Shown: positions 1 through 8,672, counted from the first letter of the stretch. The stretch: DNA of 64,000 nucleotides from an uncultured Spirochaetales bacterium (GCA_949289575.1 CASEOG010000001.1:88671-152670); one strand, 5' to 3'. Made by a program: numbers and translations. The notes: a model not told the origin generated them from the letters alone.

Positions 1-489
1 TGCGGGAACGGTTTTCCGACAGCGGTCATCGGCGACCGTACGCCGGTGCTGGTTGCCGGCGGTGTCGGACTCGGCCCGATTTTGTTTTTGTATACGGCGT
101 TGAAGGCCGAAGGAAAAAAGCCGCTGCTGATTGCCGGTTTCCGAACAGCCGGTCTGATTCCGCACTCGGTTCTGCCGGCCGATACGGTTGTCTGCACCGA
201 TGACGGCTCGTTCGGCTTTCCCGGAAATACGGTGACCGCTCTGCGGCAACAGGCAGCGCACCGCGGTACGGTTCTTTTCAGTTGCGGTCCGACACCGATG
301 ATGAAAGCGTTGTCGCTATTTGCCGAAGAGTTTTCACTCGATTCGTATGTTTCGCTCGAAGCTATGATGGGATGTTCGCTCGGAGCCTGTATGGGATGCG
401 TTGTTCCCGTTCGATCGGGCGGTTACAGGCGGGTTTGTAAAGAGGGGCCCGTTTTCGACGCCGGGGAGATTTTATGGACATCGATTTAA
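1..489 (+). CDS. pyrK: Dihydroorotate dehydrogenase electron-transfer subunit PyrK (5' end outside window)
   Basis: The reading frame is open from the first base, so the N-terminal FAD domain lies outside the window. PyrK carries electrons from the PyrD flavin through FAD and a 2Fe-2S cluster to NAD. Visible parts are the GNGF turn at the left edge, the NAD-binding loop VLVAGGVGLGP, the SCGPTPMM segment, and the cluster motif. Counting from the first visible codon, the cluster cysteines are C125, C130, C133 and C146 (C-x4-C-x2-C-x12-C), typical of PyrK. The last 16 bases overlap the start of pyrD, which fits the two subunits forming one complex. Family assignment is secure; only the length is unknown. 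Confidence 0.93.
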   Translation, partial: CGNGFPTAVIGDRTPVLVAGGVGLGPILFLYTALKAEGKKPLLIAGFRTAGLIPHSVLPADTVVCTDDGSFGFPGNTVTALRQQAAHRGTVLFSCGPTPMMKALSLFAEEFSLDSYVSLEAMMGCSLGACMGCVVPVRSGGYRRVCKEGPVFDAGEILWTSI

Positions 490-1388
490 AAGTCAAAATC
501 GGCAACCGTTATTTGCCGAATCCGGTCGGAACGGCTTCCGGCACTTTCGGATACGGAGATGAATACGAAGGTCTCTACACTCCCGGCAAACTGGGAGCGG
601 TCTACACAAAAGCGGTTTCGCTTTTACCGCGAGACGGCAACCCGCCGCCGCGTCTGGTTGAAACAGCTTCGGGCATCCTGAACGCCATCGGTCTTGCCAA
701 TGTCGGCGTCGAGGCCTTCATCGAAAAGAAACTCGACTATCTGTTAAGCCAACCGGTTGCGACCGTTGTCAATGTGGCCGGGTCGTCACCGGAAGAATAT
801 CTTCGCGTCGTTCGCCGCCTGAACGAAACCGCTGTTTGGGGATTTGAAATCAATCTTTCCTGTCCCAATGTCAAACAGGGGTGTCTGGCTTTCGGAACCG
901 ATCCGCGAAATGTCAAGGAGCTGACCGCCCTTCTCAGAAATGAGACCGACAAACCTCTGATTATCAAGCTGACTCCCAATGTAACCGATATCGGTGCCAT
1001 TGCCGAAGCGGCCGAAGAAGGCGGCGCGGATGCCGTCAGCCTGATCAACACGCTGCTCGGAATGGCCATTGATGTGAAGACAGCCCGTTTCAAGCTGACC
1101 AACCGCACCGGAGGCCTGTCGGGACCGGCGGTTAAACCGGTCGGTGTCGCTGCGGTCTACAATGTTTCCCGCCGTGTCCGGATTCCCGTTATCGGAATGG
1201 GGGGAATTTCAAACGCCGACGATGCCGTCGAATATCTCCTGGCCGGAGCCAAAGCCATTCAAATCGGGACCGGCAACTTCGTTACACCGGGTTTATGCGA
1301 TATCGTTTACGACGGCATCGTCGCCTATATGGAAGAGAAGCAGCTGCATTCGATTGATGATTTTGCGTCGCTCTTACGGGATGCGTAA
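474..1388 (+). CDS. pyrD: Dihydroorotate dehydrogenase, class 1B catalytic subunit
   Basis: A 304-residue FMN TIM barrel that oxidises dihydroorotate to orotate in pyrimidine synthesis, in the cytoplasm with PyrK. The N-terminal NPVGTASGTFGYGDEY segment, the EINLSCPNVKQG motif with catalytic-base Cys130, the TLLGMAID loop and the phosphate-binding IPVIGMGGI and AIQIGTGNF segments all fit class 1B. Length is normal for the family. The ATG lies inside the last codons of pyrK, so translation is probably coupled. A strong bidirectional terminator follows. Confidence 0.95.
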   Translation: MDIDLKVKIGNRYLPNPVGTASGTFGYGDEYEGLYTPGKLGAVYTKAVSLLPRDGNPPPRLVETASGILNAIGLANVGVEAFIEKKLDYLLSQPVATVVNVAGSSPEEYLRVVRRLNETAVWGFEINLSCPNVKQGCLAFGTDPRNVKELTALLRNETDKPLIIKLTPNVTDIGAIAEAAEEGGADAVSLINTLLGMAIDVKTARFKLTNRTGGLSGPAVKPVGVAAVYNVSRRVRIPVIGMGGISNADDAVEYLLAGAKAIQIGTGNFVTPGLCDIVYDGIVAYMEEKQLHSIDDFASLLRDA

Positions 1389-1418
1389 AGAAGAGCGACG
1401 GGGTTGTTTTAAAATCAA

Positions 1419-1446
1419 AAAAGACAGAGCGCAGGCTCTGTCTTTT
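1419..1446. terminator. Bidirectional intrinsic terminator between pyrD and purE
   Basis: A perfect 12-base inverted repeat (AAAAGACAGAGC and its complement) around a GCAG loop. It has a T tract on the plus side and an A tract on the other, so it can end both convergent transcripts. Confidence 0.85.
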
Positions 1447-1462
1447 CTTTTAAATTTTCCGT

Positions 1463-1861
1463 TCAGCAGTTCAGCATCCGCTCCGCCAGATGAACGGCAT
1501 TTAAGGCTCCCTGTTTGCCGATTCCCATTGTGGCACACGGAATACCTTTCGGCAGCTGTAAAATCGAGAGCAGAGCATCGATACCCGACAAAGATCCCGC
1601 CACCAGCGGAATGCCGATGACCGGTTTTTTAACAAGGGCAGCCACCACCCCGGGCAGCGCGGCGGAAAGACCGGCCGCTGTAATCATGACACGATAATCC
1701 TTTTCATGTTCCGCCAAAAAGCTCTTTAATTCTTCCAGATTACGGTGAGCGGAATAAACTTTAAAATCGTAAGTCAGTCCCTTTTCGTCAGCCAGCTGCA
1801 AAGCGGGAGCAATCTGATCCCGATCCGATTCGGAACCGACAATAAAAAGCAGTTGTTTCAT
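1463..1861 (-). CDS. purE: N5-carboxyaminoimidazole ribonucleotide mutase-like PurE
   Basis: A 132-residue PurE, the carboxylation step of purine synthesis. The phosphate-binding GSESD at the N-terminus, the SAHR motif, an AGLSAALPGVVAAL segment and a LLSILQLPKGIPCATMGIG core are visible. The LLSIxQxPxG and ALPGVVA segments resemble class I (mutase) PurE. SAHR is followed by NLEE rather than TP, and AGLS replaces the usual AGAGG, so the enzyme class is not certain. The protein is shorter than the usual 155-165 residues. No purK is visible in the window. It is the last gene of the minus-strand run, 35 bases after purD, with a good GGAGGAGG ribosome site. Confidence 0.9.
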   Translation of the reverse strand: MKQLLFIVGSESDRDQIAPALQLADEKGLTYDFKVYSAHRNLEELKSFLAEHEKDYRVMITAAGLSAALPGVVAALVKKPVIGIPLVAGSLSGIDALLSILQLPKGIPCATMGIGKQGALNAVHLAERMLNC

Positions 1862-1896
1862 CTTTCCTCCTCCGACGACCGTTAAGCCGTCCTGTT

Positions 1897-3156
1897 TTAT
1901 CCGAAAAATTTTTTTCCGATATCTTTCCGATACCAGCAGCCGGGAAATTGCAGTTCCCGTACGGCGGCATAAGCCTTGTCCGCCGCTTCCTGCAGCGTCT
2001 CACCGAGCCCGGTCACCGTAAAGCATCGTCCGCCTGTTGTCCTCAAGACACCCTCTTCATCCCGGACTGTACCCGCATGAAAAACCATCAGGTCGGAACG
2101 GTTCACGGGCAATGACGTCACCCCGCAATCCTTCCGATACGGACCGGGATAGCCTTCGGAAGCCACGACAACACCGACGGCGGCACGGCCGGTAAAATCG
2201 AAGGCTCCTTCCGTCTCCAATTCGTCCAACTTCTGATCCTTAACGGCATTGGCCAGAAACTCGAAATGGCACGGCATCCCCATCAGAAGCGGCTGCGTTT
2301 CCGGGTCGCCGAAACGGACATTAAACTCCAATACCTTCGGACCGGATTCGGTCATCATCAGACCGATATAAATCAATCCTTTATAAGAGAGACCGTCTTT
2401 TTTCAGGCCGGCCATCACCGGCTTCACTATTGCCGAATCGATTTCGCTTTTCAGCTCCGGGGTGATACACGGAACGGGACACACGGCTCCCATCCCGCCC
2501 GTATTGAGCCCCGTATCTCCTTCACCCGCTTTTTTAAAGTCGGCGCACGGCGGCAGCATCACGTAATGTTTTCCGTCCATCAGGACAAATACAGACACTT
2601 CGTATCCGGTCAGAAACTCTTCAACCAAAAGTTTATCCGTTTTCAGAACTTCGATTCCGAATTCAAGCAGTGCGGCTTTATCGGACGACTCGAAAACCCC
2701 TTTCCCCGCCGCCAGTCCGCTTTTTTTAACAACAACTTTTCCGGAAACCGTTTCGATATATCGGCGGAACTCTTCTTCATGTTGGAATTCGCGGGCTTCC
2801 GCCGTCGGAATCCCGTTTCGGTTCATAAACTGTTTCGAGAAGACTTTGCTCGATTCCAGCCGGGCCGCTTCGCGATGCGGTCCGAATGCCGCAATTCCTG
2901 CTTTTGCCAGTTCATCAACCACTCCGTTGGCAAGAGGAATCTCGGGTCCGACAAAGACAAAATCAATTCCGTTTTGCCGGCAGGCTTCGACAACGGCCCC
3001 GTTATCCTTGTCGGGATTGATATTGATCAAAGTTGCCAGATCACTCATTCCGGCATTACCGGGAGCGGCAAAAAGCGACTCTTTCCCCAATGTCCGGGAA
3101 AATTTCCAGACAATCGCGTGCTCACGGGCACCCGAGCCCAAAACCAATACTTTCAT
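1897..3156 (-). CDS. purD: Phosphoribosylamine-glycine ligase
   Basis: A 419-residue ATP-grasp enzyme joining glycine to phosphoribosylamine in purine synthesis. It has the N-terminal MKVLVLGSGAREHA signature, the VGPEIPLANG loop, the ATP-grasp KKSGLAAGKGVF segment and the NVRFGDPETQPLL metal-binding motif. The start is set at the ATG six bases after GGAGGAG. An upstream in-frame codon would add six residues but would place the ribosome site inside the gene. The ATG overlaps the TGA of purN as ATGA, which suggests coupled translation. Confidence 0.96.
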   Translation of the reverse strand: MKVLVLGSGAREHAIVWKFSRTLGKESLFAAPGNAGMSDLATLININPDKDNGAVVEACRQNGIDFVFVGPEIPLANGVVDELAKAGIAAFGPHREAARLESSKVFSKQFMNRNGIPTAEAREFQHEEEFRRYIETVSGKVVVKKSGLAAGKGVFESSDKAALLEFGIEVLKTDKLLVEEFLTGYEVSVFVLMDGKHYVMLPPCADFKKAGEGDTGLNTGGMGAVCPVPCITPELKSEIDSAIVKPVMAGLKKDGLSYKGLIYIGLMMTESGPKVLEFNVRFGDPETQPLLMGMPCHFEFLANAVKDQKLDELETEGAFDFTGRAAVGVVVASEGYPGPYRKDCGVTSLPVNRSDLMVFHAGTVRDEEGVLRTTGGRCFTVTGLGETLQEAADKAYAAVRELQFPGCWYRKDIGKKFFG

Positions 3157-3725
3157 TTCTCCTCCTCCAGGCAATTCAGCAGTTCTATGACTACCTGCGG
3201 ATAAATTTCATGTTCGCAGGCGTGAATCCGTGTTTCGATTTCATCCAACGATTCGAGTCCGGTTCGTACAAATGATTTTTGACGAATCACCTTTCCCGTA
3301 TCCATTCCGGCATCGACATAGTGAACAGTGACTCCCAATTCCTTATCGGAAGAAGCAAAACTTTCTTCGATTCCGTGAGTTCCCGGATATTTCGGCAGCA
3401 AAGCGGGATGTATATTGATGATTTTTCCCTCGTATTTTTTCGTCATCTCGGGGGAAAGCAGTTTCATGAATCCGGCCAGAACGATCAGATCGGGATGAAG
3501 CCGGGTCAGCAGTTCATCAATCTCTTTCTCGGCATCTTTCCGGTCCCGCCCGAGATACGGTACATGATAAGCGGGAATTCCCAATTTTTCGGCACGCACA
3601 AAAGAATAGGCATCCTTTTTGTTGCAAATCATAGCCGCTATTTTATGTTCGGTTTCGGAGACGGCTTCACAGATGGCCTGAAAATTACTGCCGTTCCCGG
3701 ATGTCAGAATCACGGCTTCAGCCAT
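3153..3725 (-). CDS. purN: Phosphoribosylglycinamide formyltransferase
   Basis: A 190-residue glycinamide ribonucleotide transformylase that transfers a formyl group from 10-formyl-tetrahydrofolate to GAR. The N-terminal ILTSGNGSNFQA segment binds the substrate phosphate. The catalytic Asn and His are in INIHPALLPKYPG, and the Asp is in HYVDAGMDTG. It overlaps purM by 8 bases at its start and purD by 4 at its end, consistent with one polycistronic mRNA. Confidence 0.96.
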   Translation of the reverse strand: MAEAVILTSGNGSNFQAICEAVSETEHKIAAMICNKKDAYSFVRAEKLGIPAYHVPYLGRDRKDAEKEIDELLTRLHPDLIVLAGFMKLLSPEMTKKYEGKIINIHPALLPKYPGTHGIEESFASSDKELGVTVHYVDAGMDTGKVIRQKSFVRTGLESLDEIETRIHACEHEIYPQVVIELLNCLEEEK

Positions 3726-4677
3726 TAACCAGCTCTCCGACTTTCAAAAGATCGATACCGCTGTCGGCCGCCTTTTTCAAAACAACGGAAGCCTCTTCGG
3801 CCGAAACAACCAAAACGATTCCCAAACCCATATTAAACACTTTCCGCATTTCTTCCGTTTCGATACCGCCTTCTTTTTGGATCCGTTCGAAAATTTCGGG
3901 CACGGGCCAGTCCCAGGTAAACTGCGGTTTCAGTCCGGCCGGCAGAGCCCGCACCGTGTTTCCTTCCAATCCGCCGCCCGTTATGTGAGCCGCGCCCAAA
4001 ACCGCACCGGTCGCAAGCAGTGTTTTCATCTCTTTCACATATATTTTTGTCGGCGTCAGCAACTGTTCCCAGACAGCATCATCACATGCCGCCAGGGCTT
4101 TACGCGCCAACGAAAGTCCGTTCGAATGAACCCCCGTCGAAGGCAGTCCCAATAAAACATCGCCCGCTTTCATTTTATTCTTAAAAGGAAGAATTTTTTC
4201 TTCGTCACCGATACCGACACAGAAACCGGCCAGATCAAAGTCATCGGCCTTGTACAAATCCGGCATTTCGGCGGTTTCGCCTCCGGTCAGCACGCACTCG
4301 GCCTGTTCGCAGCCGTCGACAATTCCTTTGATCACTTCTTTCAGAACCGTTTCGTTCAAATGACCGCAGGCAATATAATCGAGAAACGAAATCGGTTCGA
4401 TACCGCAGACAATCAAATCATTGACGCTCATCGCAACAAGATCGATACCGACGGTATCATACTTTTTCAGTCTCATAGCCACCATCAGTTTTGTGCCGAC
4501 TCCGTCTGTACAGGAAAACAGCAGCGGTTTTTTGTAACGGTTCAGATCGACGGGCAGTCCGCCGGCAAATCCGCCGATTGATGACGATACGGCTTTTGAT
4601 TTGATATTTCCGATAAACGAAGCGAAACGATCGCCCTTTTCGATATCCACACCTGCATCTTTATAAGAAAATCCCAT
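3718..4677 (-). CDS. purM: Phosphoribosylformylglycinamidine cyclo-ligase (AIR synthetase)
   Basis: A 319-residue ATP-dependent enzyme that closes the imidazole ring. It shows SYKDAGVDIEKGD at the N-terminus, GGFAGG, CTDGVGTKLMVA, VLTGGETAEMP and the C-terminal AHITGGGLEGN motif, all standard for PurM. Length is slightly under the usual 340-350. It starts 13 bases after the ricT stop with a GAGAGGAG ribosome site, so it is probably co-transcribed with the upstream envelope genes. The purine genes then read M-N-D-E. Confidence 0.95.
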   Translation of the reverse strand: MGFSYKDAGVDIEKGDRFASFIGNIKSKAVSSSIGGFAGGLPVDLNRYKKPLLFSCTDGVGTKLMVAMRLKKYDTVGIDLVAMSVNDLIVCGIEPISFLDYIACGHLNETVLKEVIKGIVDGCEQAECVLTGGETAEMPDLYKADDFDLAGFCVGIGDEEKILPFKNKMKAGDVLLGLPSTGVHSNGLSLARKALAACDDAVWEQLLTPTKIYVKEMKTLLATGAVLGAAHITGGGLEGNTVRALPAGLKPQFTWDWPVPEIFERIQKEGGIETEEMRKVFNMGLGIVLVVSAEEASVVLKKAADSGIDLLKVGELVNG

Positions 4678-4690
4678 AATTTCTCCTCTC

Positions 4691-5629
4691 TTATTCCAGA
4701 TCCGCCTTCCAGCGTTTTTTAAATTCGTTGTATTTCAGTTTTTTTAGCGGTACCCATACCGTTTCACCGCCTTCTCCGATCAGCTGAACCTGATGTTTCA
4801 AAAGACTGATTTCCCCGACCTTGTACATCTGATCTCCTGCCCGAACAGGAGTCTCTTTTTTGGGGAACAGTTTCTTTTCCGTTTTGTAAAAATCGTTTTC
4901 GTAAGCAAGACAGCATAACAGCCTTCCGCACGGTCCCGAAATTTTCATGGCGTTCAGCGACATGTTCTGTTCTTTGGCCATTTTAATCGAGACCGCATTC
5001 AGTTTATCGCTGACGGCGGCACAGCAAAACGGACGTCCGCAGACAGCCAGACCGCCGACGATCCGCGATTCGTCACGGACTCCGACCTGCCGCAACTCGA
5101 TTCTCTCCCGAAAGGCGGAAACCAGTTCTTTTAAAAGTCCCCGAAAATCAACCCGATTCTCGGCCGAATAAAAAAACATCAGTTTCGATTCGTCTGTCAG
5201 ATAATGAGCCGAAATCAGTTTCATGTCGAGTTTTAAATCGGCTATTTTTTTACGACAGAACGTATAAGCTTCCTGTTCGGGTCCGCGGTTTTTTTCGTAT
5301 TTTTCCAAATCTTTTTCTGTCGCTATCCTAACCAGTTTAACGGTATTCTTTAAAGACACTTCACGCTGGGTGACTCTTCCCAAAATCTGACACAAATCCT
5401 TTCCGTAACGGGCATCCGCAATAATATACTTGGACCTGATGAGTTTACCGGCTTCCGATTCGGGCACTATCAGATGATCGGTTTCGCATGAATGAACCAG
5501 TTTCACGGAGAGCAAAACCTCACTTTCCTTCAAACGATAGCGGTTATGATGCTGCCGGTTTTCCGATGTTTCTTCAAAATCATCTTCGATAATCAGTCCG
5601 TCTTCTTCGGCTACAATTTCTTTTCCCAA
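4691..5629 (-). CDS. ricT: PSP1-domain protein, RicT/YaaT family
   Basis: A 312-residue protein with the PSP1 C-terminal domain. The cysteine-rich stretch GLAVCGRPFCCA and, about 30 residues later, SGPCGRLLCCLAYE are the family hallmark. In Bacillus subtilis, RicT (YaaT) joins RicA and RicF in a complex carrying Fe-S clusters that affects RNA processing; whether that holds here is inference. An acidic N-terminal region of about 25 residues precedes the domain. The start is a TTG six bases after GGAGAG. Its neighbour is YaaR-like, as in Bacillus, which supports the family call. Confidence 0.85.
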   Translation of the reverse strand: MGKEIVAEEDGLIIEDDFEETSENRQHHNRYRLKESEVLLSVKLVHSCETDHLIVPESEAGKLIRSKYIIADARYGKDLCQILGRVTQREVSLKNTVKLVRIATEKDLEKYEKNRGPEQEAYTFCRKKIADLKLDMKLISAHYLTDESKLMFFYSAENRVDFRGLLKELVSAFRERIELRQVGVRDESRIVGGLAVCGRPFCCAAVSDKLNAVSIKMAKEQNMSLNAMKISGPCGRLLCCLAYENDFYKTEKKLFPKKETPVRAGDQMYKVGEISLLKHQVQLIGEGGETVWVPLKKLKYNEFKKRWKADLE

Positions 5630-5641
5630 ACCACTCTCTCC

Positions 5642-6160
5642 TTAACTTAACAAATCCACAATCAGTCCTTCGATTTCATTAATCCGACCGAGAATACGAA
5701 TCGGCCGGGCCTGTTCGTCCATCAAATCAACCGTCAGCTGATTCAGCTTTCCGTCGATGACCTCGACAAGTCTCAAAATTTCCTGTCGGGGCATTGCTCC
5801 GCGAACACGTCGCGTAAATCTGATTTCTCGTTCGCGCAACGATGCGGCAATCACCGCTTCCATCAGTTTTTTTATCTGACTTTTATACTCACGTATCACT
5901 TCGGGACTGCGTGTATTGACAACTTCCTTTCCCAATGCGGTGATTTTACTCCGCATCCTCTCCCATTCTTCCGGTGTCCCCGAAAACCCGTGACGCCGGC
6001 CGCCCTCCGTATCGGCGGAATTCTCTCCCTTAATACGCGAAAAGAAGCCGTTTTTCAAGCCGTCCGCCGGAACACTTTTCTCGGTTTTATCCGCCCCGGG
6101 GTAATTCTCCACATGCTGTCCGCCCACAAAAGGAGAAGAAAAAGAATTGATTTTAGCCAT
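5642..6160 (-). CDS. YaaR-like (DUF327) protein
   Basis: A 172-residue protein of unknown function. The first 75 residues are low-complexity and probably disordered. The rest is predicted helical with many Arg and Glu residues, including the segment EYKSQIKKLMEAVI and a C-terminal ILGRINEIEGLIVDLL. This pattern and the position next to RicT match the YaaR family. The ATG at 6160 overlaps the bactofilin stop by 8 bases; a longer frame upstream lies wholly inside the bactofilin gene and was not used. The ribosome site is weak, so coupled translation is likely. Confidence 0.7.
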   Translation of the reverse strand: MAKINSFSSPFVGGQHVENYPGADKTEKSVPADGLKNGFFSRIKGENSADTEGGRRHGFSGTPEEWERMRSKITALGKEVVNTRSPEVIREYKSQIKKLMEAVIAASLREREIRFTRRVRGAMPRQEILRLVEVIDGKLNQLTVDLMDEQARPIRILGRINEIEGLIVDLLS

Positions 6161-6605
6161 TGCCGGACACTTTTCTCTTCGGATTAAACCGTCCGATATC
6201 CTCAGCCGATCGATCATCCGGAGCCCCGGAAAGTTCGTCCGTATCGCTGTCCGGATTTTGATTTCGGCATACCGTGCACTGTCCGCGAAACAGGACATTT
6301 TCCTCTATAATCAAACGCGGCGCTTTGATATTGCCGATAACAACTCCGTTTGTCAAAATAACAATCCGGTCGGTCGCCTTAATATTCCCTTTTACGATAC
6401 CGCCGACAACAACTGTCTCGGCCGAAATAAAACTTTCGACACGTCCGTCTTTTCCGATAAGAACCTTTCCCGTAGACCGGATCGGACCCCGAAACGAACC
6501 GTCTATCCTCAACAGCTCGTTGGAAACAATTGTCCCCGTAACGAAAGTCCCCTCTCCGACGATGGAATTAATATAATGGCTGCCCGTAAAAAAATCATTT
6601 TTCAT
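6153..6605 (-). CDS. Bactofilin
   Basis: A 150-residue protein with one bactofilin (DUF583) domain, about residues 15-110. It is a right-handed beta-helix seen here as short repeats such as IDGSFRGPIRSTGKVLIG, VVGGIVKGNIKATDRI and VVIGNIKAPRLII. Bactofilins polymerise under the inner membrane and position cell-wall enzymes. The tail is polar and charged. The ATG at 6605 is six bases after AAAGGAG; an earlier ATG overlapping the peptidase stop lacks a ribosome site. The adjacent M23 peptidase gene matches the bactofilin-peptidase pairing known from other curved or helical bacteria. Confidence 0.9.
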   Translation of the reverse strand: MKNDFFTGSHYINSIVGEGTFVTGTIVSNELLRIDGSFRGPIRSTGKVLIGKDGRVESFISAETVVVGGIVKGNIKATDRIVILTNGVVIGNIKAPRLIIEENVLFRGQCTVCRNQNPDSDTDELSGAPDDRSAEDIGRFNPKRKVSGNG

Positions 6606-6619
6606 TTCCGACTCCTTTA

Positions 6620-7624
6620 TCATTCCATGGAAAGGAAGCGAATCGGGTCGATATTTTGAGAACCGATTCTGATTTCGTAATGCACATGCGGCCCCGTCGT
6701 TAAACCTGTATTTCCCAGTGCCGCAATCCGCTGACCCTGAGCAACGGTATCCCCTTCACTGACATAAATCGCATCGCAATGCGCATACCGGGTGTAAAAT
6801 CCGTACTTGTGCTGTATCGTCAGATAATTGCCGTAATCTTCATGCCACGTTACTTCCACCACTTTTCCGTTGGCTGTTGCCACAATTCCCGTTCCCCGCG
6901 TATATGCGATATCGAGAGCATTGTGAAGATACCAATATCCGCGTATCGGATGCTGTGCGGGACCGAAAGGAGCGGAGATATAACCGCGCCCTCTTTCCAC
7001 AGGCCATCCCGTCGGGATTTCCTCCAGCAGATTCCCTTTTGAATTTAAAAGCCCGGAAATTCGGGAAAGTTCGGTCATCGACGATTCCAGAAAACGGGAA
7101 ATATTTTTGACATCCTGCAATTCTCTCATCGTCTGTCCGTCATGAGCTTCGACGTTGACAAAAGAGGCATAATCGCCGGCTGTCTGCGACGGACGGTTCA
7201 ACTGGGATGAAAGACCGAAAGAGTCCAAAGTTTCCGATAAGACGCTTTCGAAATTACGGGCTGTCCGTCTCAATTCGACGACACTGTCTTTCAGTTCCTC
7301 ATTTTCTGTTTCGGCTGCCGTCATCCTGGCCTCGGCCGACAAAATGTTTTGACCGCCGGATGCAAACAGAATTCCCAGAACAACCGTTACCGCCGAAAGA
7401 ACGGAAACAAAAGCACACAAAACAAAAATTGTCGCAAAAGAAATTTTAAAATTAACGGCTTTCTTTTCCGTGTGAGGGATAATCATCACTGTATACCGGC
7501 GTCCGAGCAGACGGAAAAATTTTGACATCCGCATGCGGAATTTTTTTGTTCCCCGGGATAAAGAAGCCACGATTCTGTCAAAGAAACGATTTTCGATTTT
7601 CTTGTAATTATGAGTTAAAGACAC
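6620..7624 (-). CDS. Membrane-anchored M23 peptidase (LytM-like)
   Basis: A 334-residue protein with a basic cytoplasmic N-terminus of about 60 residues, one membrane segment (FATIFVLCAFVSVLSAVTVV), a periplasmic coiled coil of about 40 residues and a C-terminal M23 domain. Zinc-ligand motifs are visible as HNALDIA and HVHYEIR near the end, with an intervening YGNYLTIQHKYGFYTRYAHC. It probably cuts peptidoglycan cross-links, or regulates enzymes that do. The GTG at 7624 is five bases from GAGAGG; a TTG one codon earlier is too close to it. It is first in the run leading through bactofilin to purE and has a strong promoter just upstream. Confidence 0.88.
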   Translation of the reverse strand: MSLTHNYKKIENRFFDRIVASLSRGTKKFRMRMSKFFRLLGRRYTVMIIPHTEKKAVNFKISFATIFVLCAFVSVLSAVTVVLGILFASGGQNILSAEARMTAAETENEELKDSVVELRRTARNFESVLSETLDSFGLSSQLNRPSQTAGDYASFVNVEAHDGQTMRELQDVKNISRFLESSMTELSRISGLLNSKGNLLEEIPTGWPVERGRGYISAPFGPAQHPIRGYWYLHNALDIAYTRGTGIVATANGKVVEVTWHEDYGNYLTIQHKYGFYTRYAHCDAIYVSEGDTVAQGQRIAALGNTGLTTGPHVHYEIRIGSQNIDPIRFLSME

Positions 7625-7657
7625 CAAAGCCTCTCTTTTCGCAGTAATCTTTTTTTG

Positions 7658-7686
7658 AGAATATCACGGATTGAAAGTTTTGTCAA
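7658..7686 (-). promoter_or_regulatory. Sigma-70-type promoter for the M23-bactofilin-purine run
   Basis: TTGACA, 17 bases, TATTCT on the minus strand, about 34 bases before the start codon of the M23 gene. It is the only convincing promoter found ahead of the eight tightly spaced genes down to purE. Confidence 0.75.
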
Positions 7687-7690
7687 ACAA

Positions 7691-8578
7691 TCATCGATCC
7701 GACGATTCGAACGCAAGAGTCTCCGGAGGAAGTTTATAAAAACCGCCGTCTTCGTTATTGACGGCCAATCCTCCGTCGGCCGTAAAAGTAACACCTTCGC
7801 ATTGTCCGCAGTCAAGCGAAAAAACCTTCAAAATTTTATCAGACAAATTATCGAGTCCGTCCGCGATATCAATAATATAGAGGTAATCGTAGGAAAGGAG
7901 AGCCAATCGCTGTTGCGCACTGTCGACATCGGCGGAAGTCATCTCACTGTAAGCATTGAAATGACCGACAGGCCGCGCATCGATACGTCTTCCTTCTCCG
8001 GGATCGGCTTCGAAAATCAGTGCTTCTCCCCGATTCTTGGTTATCAGATAAAATTTTTCCTTATATACAAACAGCGCCTCGGTATCGGCATAAACGGTTT
8101 TCCCGTCCATCCGGCAACGTACAATCCACTCTTCTTCGACAAGAGCGGTTCCCGACGAAACCGTTTTCTTTTCGTCAATCCGGTAAATCCGCTTTTCCGT
8201 CCGGATACGCAAATTGTCGCCGATATCGGCCAGATAAATCTGTCCCTCACCGCCCCGGGCCAGATCTTCCCAATCCATCTGACAGGCGCCCTTAACGGGA
8301 ATATCCCGGTAATCACCGATCTTCCCGTCTTCATACCGGAAAAGATAAAGTTTCGACGGCGAAAAACTGTCACCGTGCGTCAGAAACAAACCGGGAGAGC
8401 CTGCAATTTCCGAAATTCCCGACGACTCGGGCAGTGCCTTCACATCAAAACCGGAATAAAGAGCCGCCTCCTTAAAAACCGTCACCGGTCCCGCCGGTCT
8501 CCCCTCACTCCGCACATTCCAGACCGTGCAGCCGGTCGACAAAAAAAGTACCGTCATTATCACAACCGTTTTTTTCAT
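7691..8578 (-). CDS. Lipoprotein, possible beta-propeller, function unknown
   Basis: A 295-residue protein with a lipoprotein signal (MKKTVVIMTVLFLSTGC, lipobox STGC). The mature part has repeated beta-rich segments with aromatic and Asp residues, for example SKLYLFRYEDGKIGDYRDI, QIYLADIGDNLRIR and LYIIDIADGL, that look like propeller blades. I do not recognise the family and see no catalytic motif. The start is set at the signal-peptide ATG. No Shine-Dalgarno sequence precedes it and a -10-like box lies exactly six bases upstream, so the mRNA may be leaderless. Confidence 0.7.
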   Translation of the reverse strand: MKKTVVIMTVLFLSTGCTVWNVRSEGRPAGPVTVFKEAALYSGFDVKALPESSGISEIAGSPGLFLTHGDSFSPSKLYLFRYEDGKIGDYRDIPVKGACQMDWEDLARGGEGQIYLADIGDNLRIRTEKRIYRIDEKKTVSSGTALVEEEWIVRCRMDGKTVYADTEALFVYKEKFYLITKNRGEALIFEADPGEGRRIDARPVGHFNAYSEMTSADVDSAQQRLALLSYDYLYIIDIADGLDNLSDKILKVFSLDCGQCEGVTFTADGGLAVNNEDGGFYKLPPETLAFESSDR

Positions 8579-8584
8579 AAAAAA

Positions 8585-8613
8585 ATGAAAGCACGAATCA
8601 GAAAAATAGTCAA
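8585..8613 (-). promoter_or_regulatory. Candidate leaderless promoter of the 7691-8578 lipoprotein
   Basis: TTGACT, 17 bases, TTTCAT, then six Ts and the ATG. If used, transcription would begin at about the start codon. The -10 box matches only 4 of 6 positions. Confidence 0.45.
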
Positions 8614-8643
8614 TCCGAAGTTTAAGCGACACAAGAAAAAATC

Positions 8644-8672
8644 TTGACCTCTTCCCTCGAATATGATACCAT
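8644..8672 (+). promoter_or_regulatory. Candidate promoter of tatD
   Basis: TTGACC, 17 bases, TACCAT, about 46 bases before the tatD ATG and divergent from the lipoprotein promoter. Confidence 0.5.

Noticed and set aside
2266-3204. A long plus-strand frame opposite purD.
   Set aside because: purD has complete family motifs on the other strand, and this frame shows none.
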